NCBI GenBank assembly: GCA_022567015.1
Contig: JADFHR010000071.1
Span: 1 to 13,024, forward strand
Reading direction: 5' to 3'
Length of the DNA: 13,024 nucleotides
DNA from: Pseudomonadota bacterium
GTDB taxonomy: Bacteria > Pseudomonadota > Alphaproteobacteria > Rhodospirillales > 2-02-FULL-58-16
Translations under genes and position numbers: made by a program
The notes under the pieces: generated by a model
The model's input: only the letters and a program-made list of their open reading frames with translations
Databases searched by the model: none
What the model was told of the DNA's origin: nothing
Shown here: positions 12,903-13,024 of the stretch, in pieces
How positions within the stretch are numbered: the stretch's first letter is position 1
Layout: every line of letters begins with the position of its first letter

Positions 12903-13024
12903 TACCAAGGGTCACTGATCATGACCCATAGAGACGGCTTACCAAGGCTTTCGGCTAGGAGCGTGCGCTGTGGCGATGCGGGGCATCGCGAAGCGTGCGC
13001 GACGCCGTCCGAAAGCCTTGGTAA
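12901..13024. repeat. Palindromic repeat, right copy (inverted relative to the left copy)
   Basis: The reverse complement of this segment matches 1-128 almost base for base. The tail with the TGATCA near-palindrome is at 12901-12934, one arm (CGGCTTACCAAGGC...) at 12935-12954, the apex GCGATGC (12973-12979)/GCATCGC (12983-12989), and the second arm runs from 13009 to the window end. Differences from the left copy are confined to short patches beside the arms. One of them reads CCCATAGAGACGGCTT, close to CCCATAGGACGGCTTT in the element at 1646-1907, which links all three. It starts within the stop codon of the glycine-zipper gene. Confidence 0.85.

Noticed and set aside
10644..12908. Long open frame on the minus strand (754 codons)
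   Set aside because: It is antisense to dinF and the glycine-zipper gene, whose products match known families; the composition is that of a shadow frame.

Overview
The window looks like the chromosome of a high-GC proteobacterium, most likely an alphaproteobacterium of the Rhodospirillales type. The grounds are the GC-rich codon use, the short form of phosphatidylserine decarboxylase next to a CDP-diacylglycerol–serine phosphatidyltransferase, a Tat-exported dipeptide-type binding protein with a fused double ATPase, and a 17 kDa-antigen-like glycine-zipper protein. The taxonomic placement is inference.

Layout from left to right. (1) 1-185 is a palindromic repeat with a partly duplicated tail. 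(2) 190-702 (-) is an unrecognised conserved-looking protein. (3) 859-2765 (+) is the phosphatidylethanolamine pathway: a promoter, psd and pssA, with a 262-bp nested palindromic element (1646-1907) filling the gap between the two genes. (4) 2766-3680 (-) is a formyltransferase/10-formyl-THF hydrolase-like enzyme that converges on pssA with abutting stop codons. (5) 3791-4835 (-) is a cysteine-rich methyltransferase-like gene whose 3' end is shifted out of frame at a GGGG run. (6) 4994-10746 (-) is a complete peptide/nickel-type ABC importer, in transcription order: Tat-signal binding protein, two permeases, and one polypeptide carrying both ATPases. A good sigma70-like promoter lies at 10870-10898. 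(7) 10932-12251 (+) is a DinF-type MATE exporter. (8) 12306-12902 (+) is an exported glycine-zipper protein. (9) 12901-13024 is another copy of the palindromic repeat, inverted relative to the left one and running off the window end.

How the genes work together: PssA makes phosphatidylserine from CDP-diacylglycerol and serine, and Psd decarboxylates it to phosphatidylethanolamine. The importer would bind a peptide-like solute in the periplasm, pass it through the two permeases and power this with the double ATPase. The formyltransferase and methyltransferase-like genes share the importer's strand, but the gaps are large enough that co-transcription is uncertain.

The most unusual content is a family of modular palindromes at three places (1-185, 1646-1907, 12901-13024). 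They share an apical hairpin core (GATGC-loop-GCATC) but have different, still self-complementary, outer arms. Each sits within 0-5 bp of a stop codon. I found no transposase, CRISPR array, tRNA or rRNA gene. I did not find a clearly new multi-gene system; the repeat family, an RBS-sequestering hairpin at 7076-7108 and the frameshifted methyltransferase are the points most worth checking.
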